In this document: positions 18,045-26,197 of the stretch, piece by piece
Numbering within the stretch: position 1 is the stretch's first letter
Layout of the letters: each line of letters starts with the position of its first letter
Assembly (NCBI GenBank): GCA_965223435.1
Contig: CBDCWQ010000018.1
Span: 620,001-684,000, forward strand
DNA length: 64,000 bases
Origin: CBDCWQ01 sp965223435
Lineage (GTDB): Bacteria; Myxococcota; Kuafuiibacteriia; Kuafuiibacteriales; Kuafuiibacteriaceae
Direction of reading: 5' to 3'
Notes under the pieces: generated by a model
The model's database searches: none
Told to the model about the DNA's origin: nothing
The model's input: only the letters and a program-made list of their open reading frames with translations
Program-made: the position numbers and the translations under genes

Positions 18045-19010
18045 TCAAAAATTGGCGTCCCAAAACCAATCGACGCGCGAAAGTACCCCAAGCGCTCTGC
18101 CCTCCACTTCGTGCGCGAGCCGTTGAAACGACCGGTCGACGTCGATACCCACGCGCAAGCCAATTTCGCGGTCAAAGTAGTAGAACCCACCACCGAACTC
18201 GTGAGCACGATAGCGTCCGCCGGTCAGTTCTTCACTCAAACGGTAGTGGATACGACAACCAAACGGAACAGGTTGGCCATCAAACCAAAAAAGATATCGC
18301 CCCAGTTCAGTACTTAGGCCAAGACCGAATTCCAACATACCGATGTTTGCAGAATCGGCAAGGATGGCGTGGGTGTAGCGCAAATGGGCAGTCAGGGGGA
18401 CCGCGTTGCGCACATCGCCCAAAGCGATTCCCGCAGACAGAGCACCCATTCGTTCTTGCGGTAGCACTGGACCAAGCCCGAGAAGAAGCGGTGGACTGTC
18501 CCTCAATTCACCGTCGAGCATGAACGCCCATGCAATCCAATCGAATAGCTGGGGAAGACGCCGGCGTAGACCCAAAGCCAGCACATAGCCTTGCCCGTCC
18601 GGTGCCGGTCCCTTCTCGTCAAGCGTCATGGAACCGGCTATTTGGGCCTGGAGCCCCAGCTGCGGGCCTAGGCGTCGCCCGAGTCGAAGTCGCAAAGCCA
18701 TTCCCGATAAAGACGCGCCAGGATCGTCCTTTGTGTTGCTTTTGTAACGAGCGAGAACAAAACTTGCGCCCAAGCGGTCGAATTCATCGACACCCGGACT
18801 GTGATCAGGGTCAATCCAGGTTGGACGTCCCCAAGGACAAAACGCGCTGGTGCACGCGTCGCTGGGCGGCGCACAAATTCCACACCCGTAGTTGCAGCAC
18901 GTTGATCCCTCCTCACAGTCTTGAGGTCCACAACGCTCGGCGATCGCATGTTGGGCAGACAGGATGGTTCCACCGAACACGAAGCAGAGCTGTAGCCACT
19001 TGGCTCCCAT
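18045..19010 (-). CDS. Cys-rich outer-membrane beta-barrel protein
   Basis: The 321-aa product starts with a signal peptide (hydrophobic stretch ending AQHAIA, cleavage before ERCG). A compact Cys-rich segment follows (eight Cys within about 32 residues, starting CGPQDCEEGSTCC). The rest alternates short amphipathic strands with Gly and aromatic residues (GLRLRLGRRLGPQLGL-like pattern, GFYYFDREIGLRVGIDV) and ends in Phe (WDANF), as expected for a BamA-assembled barrel. It is convergent with giant gene 1 (127 bp apart). No specific transport function is recognised. The N-terminal Cys-rich knot is known from predicted exported proteins in deltaproteobacteria. Confidence 0.75.
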   Translation of the reverse strand: MGAKWLQLCFVFGGTILSAQHAIAERCGPQDCEEGSTCCNYGCGICAPPSDACTSAFCPWGRPTWIDPDHSPGVDEFDRLGASFVLARYKSNTKDDPGASLSGMALRLRLGRRLGPQLGLQAQIAGSMTLDEKGPAPDGQGYVLALGLRRRLPQLFDWIAWAFMLDGELRDSPPLLLGLGPVLPQERMGALSAGIALGDVRNAVPLTAHLRYTHAILADSANIGMLEFGLGLSTELGRYLFWFDGQPVPFGCRIHYRLSEELTGGRYRAHEFGGGFYYFDREIGLRVGIDVDRSFQRLAHEVEGRALGVLSRVDWFWDANF

Positions 19011-19596
19011 CGTACGCCTTGCGGAGCAAGGCCAGTGCCAATGGCGAAATCATCTGTTATCTATAACCAAATTCTGATCTTGGCGTTCTGGGTCAGATTC
19101 TTTGTAGGCTGTTCTGCACCCACGTGGGGTTCGATGCGCTCATCGGGCAACGTCTCGGCTGCCCCATCGCAAAACACGAGCCTCCGTGCGAGGCAACTGA
19201 ACAGGGGTCACGGACGGGCCAAAGTTCTCCCAACTGCGGCGCAGCCGGGGTCGGCGGGTGCAGCTCTGGGCGGGGTTACGTTCGGGGAGCGCGCAGGAGG
19301 CGAGGTACTCGAAGGGCCGGAATGCCACTCGTAGCCGTGATTATGGCCTCTGTGGTGGTTGTCTCCGGTTCGGCGGGCTGACTCGTTTTTTGGAAAGCCG
19401 ATGTGCACACGAAGATGAAAACGGAGAGTTTCGTCAGGCGTACGGCTTGTCCGGGATCTGTCATATCGGCCCATGCCGGCAGGAGCTGTGCCAAGAGTGG
19501 GGTGGGATGACAAAGTTTCGTACCCCGATGGAATTGCACGTACTACACGAATCTGCCAAGATGGGGGCGGTGCCGAGAATCTGGCGCCCCGCCCAG
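19011..19596. other. Intergenic stretch with short Cys-rich, probably decayed reading frames
   Basis: No complete gene is recognised between the barrel gene and the kinase. Overlapping + frames at 19035-19334, 19124-19381 and 19258-19605 have scattered Cys-rich pieces (for example GLCGGCLRFGG and GICHIGPCRQELC), and the first begins with a hydrophobic segment ending FFVGC. This could be a small exported Cys-rich protein gene broken by frameshifts, but the frames do not join convincingly. Confidence 0.3.
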
Positions 19597-22500
19597 TTAC
19601 GTTGATTGCCGAAGCCTGGGCGGTTGCCAGAATGCGTTGGTGTCCTCTTGTAAGACACGAAAACGAGCTTGCCAGGTCGGGCTGGAAGGAAGAGCCGGCG
19701 CCGCTCGGATGAGGACCTCCGAGAAGACTGTGGTGCGCTCGGTCTTTTGAGCTACGAGCGCCCACCACCATAGAACTTCCAGGGACACCTGAGGAGGGAA
19801 GCTGCGGCAATCCTCGAAAATCATCTCCCAGCTGTCGTCGACGAGGTCCATGTTTAGGTCTGGTGTGCTGGTGTCCCGAAGTACTAGAGCGACGGCGCGG
19901 AAGAGTTCTTCCTGCATGGGCATGTCGGGTCGGCAATTCTCATAAACAAAGTTGAAGAGCTCTTGCGCTTCTTCAAAGCACCCTTGGGCGAGATACACGC
20001 GCAGGAGAAGTAAAGGTTCGTAGGATACCGGTAGATCGAGCCTCTCCTGAAGTTCTCTTCCCCGCTTTGCCAGTCGGCAGGCTTCTGTGTAGTTGCCGGT
20101 GAAGTAGTAGAGTTCTGCGAGGTTGTATGTGGGTACACGCTCCATTTTTGGCTGACCAAGTTCGCGACCAAGCTGTATTGCCCGTCGAAGATCATTGACA
20201 CCCTTCTCGGGTTCACCACGCTGTTCCCAGACGATGAGGCGATTGCAGTATGCAGCCGCTAGGTGGACTTTGTCGCCCCGCCTTTGACAGCCGTCGATGA
20301 CTTGCTGAAAGGTCTGTTCGGCTTCATTCAGTCTCCCGGCGCGGGCGAGCCCCCACCCAAGCAAGAGAGAGGCTTCGGCGACTGTGTCTTCATCACAAAG
20401 TGCGGAAGCTTGCTTCACGGCTCGTTGGTTGAATTCGATCGTTGCTTCGACCTCTTCTTCCCTGGCTGCTCTTCGGCCCCGAGCGGCCCATGCTTTCGCT
20501 TGGAGGTGCGGTGCATTCAGTAGATCGATGATTTCGTGGGCTTCATCGATCATTAAGAATGAGTCCTGATACTGTTGGTTCCAGTCAAGCGCTATTGATT
20601 GCTCGAGCAAGGCTTCGGCCTGAAGATGCTTGTCGCAAAGGTCCTCGGCAATACGTCGACATACCTCGAGGTCTTGAATCGCTTCAGAAATGCGGTCGCA
20701 AGGGTAGCGACACTTGGCTCGGCCCAGGCGTCCCAGTGCTTCCTCCATTGGGTCCTCGGGCTCCAGGTCTAGCATCGCTGAATAGTGCCGGTCCGCTTGG
20801 GCGTACTGATGGGCCTTCCGCATCTGCTCTCCGAGTCCAAAGTAGATCTGGCGCGCTTCGGCATTTTCTCCCGACGCGCTGGAATGCTGTGCCAGCTTTT
20901 GTAGATTATCAATGCTCGTGTTGTCTTCCTGGACTTGAATGCGCCAATAGTCTGCAGCGAAGCGATGGGCGTGGCTTTTGTCACTTTGGGATACTAGGTC
21001 GTAGACTCCAATCTGAAACGATCGATTTTTGAAGGTGTAGCCTTTTGGGGTCGTCTGAAGCACGGCAAAACCGACGAGCTCGCGAAGGCCCACGTGAGCA
21101 TCAACGATGGTGCAAGCGCGCCTCTCAGTCTCGAGTGCGGTCTGCACATATTCGAATTCATTGACTGAAAACTCAACACCAAGCGTGGAGCATAGGCGGA
21201 CGCAAGCGCTCAATTCAGGCAGCAAATATTCGAGTTCCCGGGTCACTAACCACTGCTCAGCGACAGAAGATGGAAGCTCATCAAATCGTGTCGTGGCGAC
21301 GTAATAGCCTACGCCGTGGACTCGTTTTCGAATCAGTCCCTCATCCTTCAATGTTCGAACCATTTGCGTAAGATAGGCGGGGTGAAAGCCACTCCGACGA
21401 ACCAGTTCTCGAATCAGCTCGTTCGGAACATATTCTGCCGGTTGAAGAAGATAGCCTGCCAGATCGAATGCTGCCCCTTCGTCAAGAGGGTCAAGGCTGA
21501 CGCGTTCGTGTCTGTGCGCTTCCCGACCCCAGCGAATGCGAAGGTCGTCCAGCGTGGGCGCAGCGATCGCGACCAAGAGTAGCGGTGTATCTTTGGCCGC
21601 TCGAACCGTATGCTCAAGAGCATCCAATAGGTCATCGGACGCGAAATGCGCATCATCGACAATCATGCATAGAGGCCGGTCCCGGGCTGCATTTTGTATG
21701 AGCTCAGAAAGTTCCACCAGACGGCCCGTCTTCACAAGTGTGGTTCCGCCCATCGCGGATAGAGACATCTCATCGAAATCATCTTCACAGTCTTTGTGGC
21801 TTGAATTTAGAAGGGAAGCGATTCGGAGGACGACGACTGAGTGCTGGGCAAAAACAGCGGGTGGAATTTTTATCGACAGGCTGCGCCCTAAACCCGATCC
21901 AGAATTGTCCCGCACCAAATCGGCGAGCTTTCTCGCCAAGCGTGTTTTCCCTAGGCCCGGGCCCGCTGTCACGGTCAGTAGGCCGGGTGTTTGCGATTCC
22001 AGACACGTTTGCCAGGCTTTTTGAAAAGCGATGAGAGGTTGATGCTGACCCACAAAGGGTACGTTGGAGTTTTCGTCCTCCCATTTCGCGGGCGCTCGAA
22101 AAAAAGAATCGTGTGTCTTGGTGAGCAAAGAGTCCTTGGGAAGAACACCTCTTGCCTCCTCCGTGACCAACGTCCCGTTCCACGATGTCGACGGAATCCA
22201 GGATGATGGCTCGTATAGGGGGGCGCCGTAGTAGGTTCGCCGACCTGAACGGGTGACGATTCGAAGCCTTGCGATGTGAAGAACCTGGGGGGCGTTGAAC
22301 GCCTCTGCTATCTTGTTGGCGGCTGCCAGGGCGTACCGAATGGGATTGACCACGTCTAAGCTCGAAAAGCAGCTTATGAGGTGCCCTCCTGAATGACGGA
22401 CTACTTGCCCCTGTTGGGCTTCAATGATCGATACGACTTTACGAACCTTCGGCCCAGGAGAGACGTAGAGGATGACTGTCGGCTGAGGTCCCCCGCCCAT

Positions 22501-23460
22501 CAGCTTTCTCTTCCCTCTCTGCATGTTCTTGGGCTCACGGGGGCTCAAATCGACTTCTCGGAGTTTGGCCAAGAGGCTATGCGCCGATTCGGGCCGCCGC
22601 CGAGGGCACTTCTGTAGGCAGTCCAAGACGATGGATTCTAGCGCGAGGGGGACCTTGGCAAGGGTGCTTGGTCTCGGGGGACGGTGGGCAAGGTGGCCAC
22701 GTTCAACCACGGCCGAGTTTCCGACAAACGGGGGCCGTCCGGTAAGGAGTTCGTAGGCGATGACGCCAAACGCATACAGATCGGCCTTCGGTCCAGACCG
22801 CTCCCCCCTGAGGGATTCTGGCGCCATGTACTCGAGCGTACCAACCACCGTACCGGTTTGAGTCAACTCAGCGTTCGAGGGTGTGTCATCCTTCACCAAC
22901 CCGAAGTCGATAAGTGTGATCGTCGAATCTGGAGAAACGAATATGTTCTCAGGTTTGAGGTCTCGATGGCTCAACCCTATTGCGTGAACCCGTGCTAGAG
23001 CTTGAAGCAAGCCGGCGGCAACGCCGTATGCCGTCTGCATGTCCAGTCTGCCCTGCGGCGAATCTTCCAGCATCGCACTGAGAAGGCGCGAAGACACCAT
23101 CTCCATGACCATGTAGGGGCGACCGTCGCTAAGGCATCCCGAGTCATAGATCTTTGGAACCGTCGGAGGCCCGACTCTGTCGAGCGCCTGGGCCTCCTGC
23201 ACGAAACGCGCCCGATGAACTTTGTTTAGTTTTGCTCCTACCTTCACAGCGACGATGAGTCCGTCGGCTGCGCGTGTCCCTCGCCATACGGTCGCGAAAC
23301 CGCCGAAGCCGAGAAGTTTGGTGAGTGCAAGACCGGGGACCACCGGCGGCATTGATTTGAAGACGTTCGCATCCATTTCGGCCACCGACGGCGTCACCTT
23401 GTCTGCGGGGCAAGCCTGTTTCGGACGGAGCCGCCGATGGCATTGTGGGCAGCGGGCCAT
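19597..23460 (-). CDS. Multidomain Ser/Thr protein kinase with cyclase-like, AAA ATPase and TPR regions (PknK-like)
   Basis: The 1,287-aa product starts at ATG 23460 with a Zn-ribbon-like CPQCHRRLRPKQACP. The kinase domain (about 45-310) is complete: GFGGFA P-loop, VAVKVG lysine, HRDLKPEN catalytic loop, IDFG, and GTLEYMAPESL. A stretch at about 335-460 (VVRHSGGHLISCFSS, TYYGAPL) resembles a degenerate class III nucleotidyl-cyclase domain. A STAND-type AAA module follows with Walker A TAGPGLGKTRLA and Walker B MIVDDAHF. The last ~430 residues are TPR-like helical repeats (for example LLGWGLARAGRLNEAEQTF). Such kinases relay regulatory signals in myxobacteria-type bacteria. A frame extension to 23499 adds 13 unlike residues before the Cys cluster, so the inner ATG is preferred. 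Confidence 0.9.
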   Translation of the reverse strand: MARCPQCHRRLRPKQACPADKVTPSVAEMDANVFKSMPPVVPGLALTKLLGFGGFATVWRGTRAADGLIVAVKVGAKLNKVHRARFVQEAQALDRVGPPTVPKIYDSGCLSDGRPYMVMEMVSSRLLSAMLEDSPQGRLDMQTAYGVAAGLLQALARVHAIGLSHRDLKPENIFVSPDSTITLIDFGLVKDDTPSNAELTQTGTVVGTLEYMAPESLRGERSGPKADLYAFGVIAYELLTGRPPFVGNSAVVERGHLAHRPPRPSTLAKVPLALESIVLDCLQKCPRRRPESAHSLLAKLREVDLSPREPKNMQRGKRKLMGGGPQPTVILYVSPGPKVRKVVSIIEAQQGQVVRHSGGHLISCFSSLDVVNPIRYALAAANKIAEAFNAPQVLHIARLRIVTRSGRRTYYGAPLYEPSSWIPSTSWNGTLVTEEARGVLPKDSLLTKTHDSFFRAPAKWEDENSNVPFVGQHQPLIAFQKAWQTCLESQTPGLLTVTAGPGLGKTRLARKLADLVRDNSGSGLGRSLSIKIPPAVFAQHSVVVLRIASLLNSSHKDCEDDFDEMSLSAMGGTTLVKTGRLVELSELIQNAARDRPLCMIVDDAHFASDDLLDALEHTVRAAKDTPLLLVAIAAPTLDDLRIRWGREAHRHERVSLDPLDEGAAFDLAGYLLQPAEYVPNELIRELVRRSGFHPAYLTQMVRTLKDEGLIRKRVHGVGYYVATTRFDELPSSVAEQWLVTRELEYLLPELSACVRLCSTLGVEFSVNEFEYVQTALETERRACTIVDAHVGLRELVGFAVLQTTPKGYTFKNRSFQIGVYDLVSQSDKSHAHRFAADYWRIQVQEDNTSIDNLQKLAQHSSASGENAEARQIYFGLGEQMRKAHQYAQADRHYSAMLDLEPEDPMEEALGRLGRAKCRYPCDRISEAIQDLEVCRRIAEDLCDKHLQAEALLEQSIALDWNQQYQDSFLMIDEAHEIIDLLNAPHLQAKAWAARGRRAAREEEVEATIEFNQRAVKQASALCDEDTVAEASLLLGWGLARAGRLNEAEQTFQQVIDGCQRRGDKVHLAAAYCNRLIVWEQRGEPEKGVNDLRRAIQLGRELGQPKMERVPTYNLAELYYFTGNYTEACRLAKRGRELQERLDLPVSYEPLLLLRVYLAQGCFEEAQELFNFVYENCRPDMPMQEELFRAVALVLRDTSTPDLNMDLVDDSWEMIFEDCRSFPPQVSLEVLWWWALVAQKTERTTVFSEVLIRAAPALPSSPTWQARFRVLQEDTNAFWQPPRLRQST

Positions 23461-23730
23461 GGCGTCCACGAGGTTAAGAGGAGCGCGCCGTCCGGGCAAG
23501 GCACCGTGCCTGCATGGCCTTGACCGAAGCGGTGTTTCAGAGTCCGCCCGTTGGGAACGCTAGGAAGCGTGTTATAGAGGGGGCTGACGAAGTGCTATTC
23601 TCTCGCAGTTTTGACTACGTTTGGTTGCCTCTTTCCATCAATTCTGTATTTTCTGCAATCGGGGCCTCAGTGGACCTGCTTCCCAAGTGACTTGCGCTGC
23701 AAACACGGCATCGGTGAACGTGGGCACAAC

Positions 23731-23880
23731 GCGGGGGACACGTGGGGGACCGCGGGGGACACGTGGGGGACACCGCGGGGGACACGTGGGGGACACCGCG
23801 GGGGGGACACGTGGGGGACAGGCACTATTATTTACCCTCGGACGGGGACACGTGGGGGACAGGCACTATTATTTACCCTC
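23731..23880. repeat. REP-like tandem repeat block built on GGGGACACGTGGGGGAC
   Basis: Five near-identical units containing ACACGTGGGGGAC follow one another between 23731 and 23860, the first four separated by CGCG-type spacers. The last two are part of an exact 37-bp direct repeat (23803-23839 and 23844-23880) that ends GGCACTATTATTTACCCTC. The adjacent RAYT remnant (23951-24266) and a similar sequence at 36737-36760 identify it as a REP-type repeat linked to that transposase family. The spacers are not diverse, so it is not CRISPR. Confidence 0.75.
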
Positions 23881-23950
23881 ACCAATCGTCCGGAACAACT
23901 TTCGAGCGACTGTGATGATTTCGCAAAACTGATCGTCGAATATACGCGGC

Positions 23951-24266
23951 ATGCCTCGCAAAGCCCGTATTGTTGCACGCGGTATTCTCCATCGGCGCTC
24001 CAGCGAGGAAACCTTCGCCAGCAAATGTTCTTTTCGGGCGCGGACTACCGAAAATACACCAGCATCTGGATCAAGCATTCTCGAAGCGGGGCCCTTCGAT
24101 TTGGCGTTATTACCTCGTTCCAAATCACGTTCATCTTCTCGTCGTTCCGAGCACGGAGGCCTCGTTGGCAAAAGCAATTGGCATCATGTACTGCAACCAC
24201 GCGCAAACCATCTATGATCGTGAACGCTGGCGAGGCCATCTTTGGCAAGCGCGGTTCCCCCATTGA
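23951..24266 (+). pseudogene. RAYT (REP-associated tyrosine transposase) remnant, frameshifted
   Basis: Three frames together spell a Y1/HUH transposase of the RAYT family. MPRKARIVARGILH (frame from 23951) continues as LQRGNLRQQMFFSGADYRKY in the next frame, and then as WRYYLVPNHVHLLVVP and HLWQARFPH in a third frame. NHVHLL is the metal-binding HUH motif. At least two frameshifts and an early stop after 24266 make it a pseudogene. Its usual substrates, REP hairpins, are represented by the repeat block just upstream. Confidence 0.8.
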
Positions 24267-24600
24267 TTCGAACGCCCGCATGAATGTTAAATCCCCCAAT
24301 CGCTCACAAATTCGACTTGATGCAGGTGCCTCAACCAGTCTTTGTAGCGGGGACCAACGGCTTCCCTCCTGGAGCTTTACAAAGTACACTATGTCCGTAA
24401 TCCCTCCCAGGGTTATGGCAGAGGTGATCCGGATAGTCTAAGAAAGTCGTCACTTGACGGATCCAGCAGTGACTGAAAGCATTCACGCCATGTTTTACCT
24501 AGGCGCGCGTAGGAGACGCTGTGATTCAAGAGGGGCCGGCAAGAAAATCTTGATGAAGTGTGGAGCGTTTGCTCTACGAAATGTGAGTAGGAGCACCAAA
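24267..24600. other. Gap with no recognisable gene
   Basis: Sequence between the RAYT remnant and the left end of the DDE transposon. Short frames here have no convincing family resemblance; part may be the decayed 3' end of the RAYT gene. Confidence 0.4.
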
Positions 24601-24620
24601 AGTGAGGGGAAAACGACCTT

Positions 24621-24640
24621 TTCTGATCACGAAATTTGAG
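24621..24640 (+). repeat. Left terminal inverted repeat of the DDE/AAA+ transposon
   Basis: Matches the reverse complement of 33037-33056 in 19 of 20 positions; contains TGATCACGAA. Confidence 0.75.
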
Positions 24641-24726
24641 GTCTGGATAAAAAGCCCCCTCAAAGAATTTGACCAAACTCTCTGAGGAGGCCGATCTCCG
24701 ACGTTGCTAAACCAACGGAGGAGATA

Positions 24727-25305
24727 ATGCTGACTCAATGGCGCGGCGATGCCAAATTTTATAATGATCTTTTAAAGTTCGATGAGAAGTTTCTTGAGCT
24801 CGGTCAGCAGAAAGGCTGCCCCCATTGTGGCGGCCGGCTAGATCGAGCGGATTACCCCCGAAAGCCCCGAGGCCTCCCCGAAGAGGTTGAAGAAGCCTAT
24901 GCCCTACGATTGAGTCTCTGCTGCCGAGAGGATGGCTGCCGCCGTCGCCTGACACCTCCGTCTCTCCGATTTTTTGGCCGGAGAGTCTACGCGGGGGCAG
25001 TGTTTCTTTTTATCAGCGCGCTTTTTTCAGACCCGGTGGAATCGATGTCTTCGGCCGCGAAGAAAGTCGAGGTCCCCAAGCGTACGGTGGGGCGTTGGCT
25101 TTTATGGTGGAAAGAAAAATTCAGGACGACTCTCTTTTGGAGAATCGCCGGTGCACGATTCTTGCCACCGATCCCAACATCCAGTTTTGCCTATTCCTTG
25201 GTGGCCCGTTTTTACGACACCTGTTTTTCGGAAGCGATGAAAAAGACACTCCATTTTATTGCACCGGTGACCACGAAATCGTCACCCAAGATGATGTTCG
25301 CTTGA
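24727..25305 (+). CDS. Zinc-ribbon accessory protein of the DDE/AAA+ transposon
   Basis: The 192-aa product has a zinc-ribbon knuckle CPHCGGRLDRADYPR at about residue 31 and a CCREDGCRRRLTPPS segment at about residue 65, the expected four Cys pairs. An HTH-like stretch follows (VEVPKRTVGRWLLWW). I recognise this as the small gene that usually accompanies this type of integrase and ExeA-like ATPase; it is presumed to bind transposon DNA, but its role is not proven. A strong ribosome site GGAGGAG lies 6-7 bp before ATG 24727. The coding sequence is complete, so the IS66 insertion 70 bp downstream separates it from its partners without breaking it. Confidence 0.75.
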   Translation: MLTQWRGDAKFYNDLLKFDEKFLELGQQKGCPHCGGRLDRADYPRKPRGLPEEVEEAYALRLSLCCREDGCRRRLTPPSLRFFGRRVYAGAVFLFISALFSDPVESMSSAAKKVEVPKRTVGRWLLWWKEKFRTTLFWRIAGARFLPPIPTSSFAYSLVARFYDTCFSEAMKKTLHFIAPVTTKSSPKMMFA

Positions 25306-25367
25306 AGGAGGCCCATTTCACGCAGAAGATGGCTTTTGCTTAAAAAACAGGGTCTCGCTTAAAGGTC

Positions 25368-25375
25368 CGTTTCAC
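25368..25375. repeat. Target-site duplication, left of the IS66 element
   Basis: CGTTTCAC abuts the left end of the element (GTAACTGTTC from 25376) and is repeated exactly at 30482-30489. Eight bases is the usual duplication length for the IS66 family. Confidence 0.9.
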
Positions 25376-25438
25376 GTAACTGTTCATTTTGGGGCGTCTG
25401 GTCAGGCCCACTTCATGGTGTAACTTTGGGGTCTGCGC

Positions 25439-25687
25439 TCAATGTGCAGCAGGTGTGGAGTTCTGAAGGTTATTCTCGCGAAGGAAATCTTCGAGCGCGG
25501 TTTGCCAGTTGGCTGGCAAGAGCTGATCGAGCTCCCGGTTCGGCCAAGTGTCGATGTTGGCGATGATGCTAGGAAGGTACTTTCCACAATCGACGCCTGC
25601 CGCGTCGGCGGTGGAGACAACCGAAAGGACATCGGCGAATCGCTCGGCGCCTCCCCTGGAGCCAGCAAAGAGCCAGGACTTTCTTCC
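25439..25687 (-). pseudogene. IS66 transposase tnpC, detached 3' end
   Basis: Read on the minus strand this gives GRKSWLFAGSRGGAERFADV, continuing through LDQLLPANWQ to a stop at 25439-25441. This is the C-terminal tail of IS66 TnpC, missing from the main fragment at 28293-29609. Joining RRIAV at 28293 to GRKSWLF at 25687 restores the normal protein of about 522 aa. The 2.6-kb serine-recombinase element separates the two pieces. Confidence 0.9.
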
Positions 25688-25755
25688 GGAAGCAGGTCCA
25701 AGGCCATTGTGCCCATATCGGATTTAGAGCACGTGTCACGTACCCGTGGCACCCA

Positions 25756-26187
25756 ATGTTCGGCAATGAAGTTGACGTTGCCTACGAGGAGGTACGGCGA
25801 GGAGAGAGAGTTTACGTCTGCTTCCTTCCAGACGACTCTGGAGTGGTGATTCCGCGCTGGATGTTCGAGGTAGCGACCTGCGAGGGGATGAAGCTAGGGA
25901 GGCGCCAGGCCTCGCTGGTCGCGTTGCTGGAGCTAGAGAAGCTGGTGTCGGCCGTAAGACTCGATCCGGGAACGGCAGGGAGCAAGAATCCACCGAAGGA
26001 GGACTCCAATGCCGAATCAACCCACCGCGAATCATGCGGGGAACAAAGTAACACAGCTTCCGCTGTTCAACACCACGATCCCTATCGAAAATCTGGATTT
26101 CGCATACCAAAAGATGACGGTCGAAGTTCTGGCGAGGCTCTTGCTGGAGGCCAGCGGATTCAAAGTAAGAGCGGAGGTGCGCAATGA
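25756..26187 (+). CDS. DUF5372-like accessory protein of the serine-recombinase element
   Basis: The frame encodes MFGNEVDVAYEEVRRGERVY and VVIPRWMFEVATC, a pattern I associate with the small protein commonly found just upstream of this recombinase type. Homology seems to begin upstream of ATG 25756, because the same frame reads VTYPWHP before it; no ATG is available there, so a nonstandard start is possible. The second half is low in order and rich in Lys, Ser and Gly. It overlaps the 62-aa ORF (different frame) and the recombinase by 4 bp. Function unknown. Confidence 0.5.
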   Translation: MFGNEVDVAYEEVRRGERVYVCFLPDDSGVVIPRWMFEVATCEGMKLGRRQASLVALLELEKLVSAVRLDPGTAGSKNPPKEDSNAESTHRESCGEQSNTASAVQHHDPYRKSGFRIPKDDGRSSGEALAGGQRIQSKSGGAQ

Positions 26188-26197
26188 AGCCTCGTGA
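26009..26197 (+). CDS. Small 62-aa protein preceding the recombinase
   Basis: MPNQPTANHAGN is followed by QLPLF and a helix MTVEVLARLLLEASGF. Small proteins with a QLPLF motif and an LARLL helix often precede this recombinase family, which supports reality despite the overlap with the preceding frame. A GGAGGAC ribosome site lies about 9 bp before the ATG. It overlaps the recombinase gene by 14 bp. Function unknown. Confidence 0.5.
   Translation: MPNQPTANHAGNKVTQLPLFNTTIPIENLDFAYQKMTVEVLARLLLEASGFKVRAEVRNEAS

Noticed and set aside
23731..23880. Repeat block as a CRISPR array
   Set aside because: Units are 18-23 bp with near-identical, very short spacers, and no cas genes are present; REP-type repeats beside a RAYT remnant explain it better.
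25095..25343. 82-aa ORF overlapping the zinc-ribbon gene as a frameshifted continuation
   Set aside because: The 192-aa frame already ends in the expected family tail (LHFIAPVTT), so no frameshift is needed.
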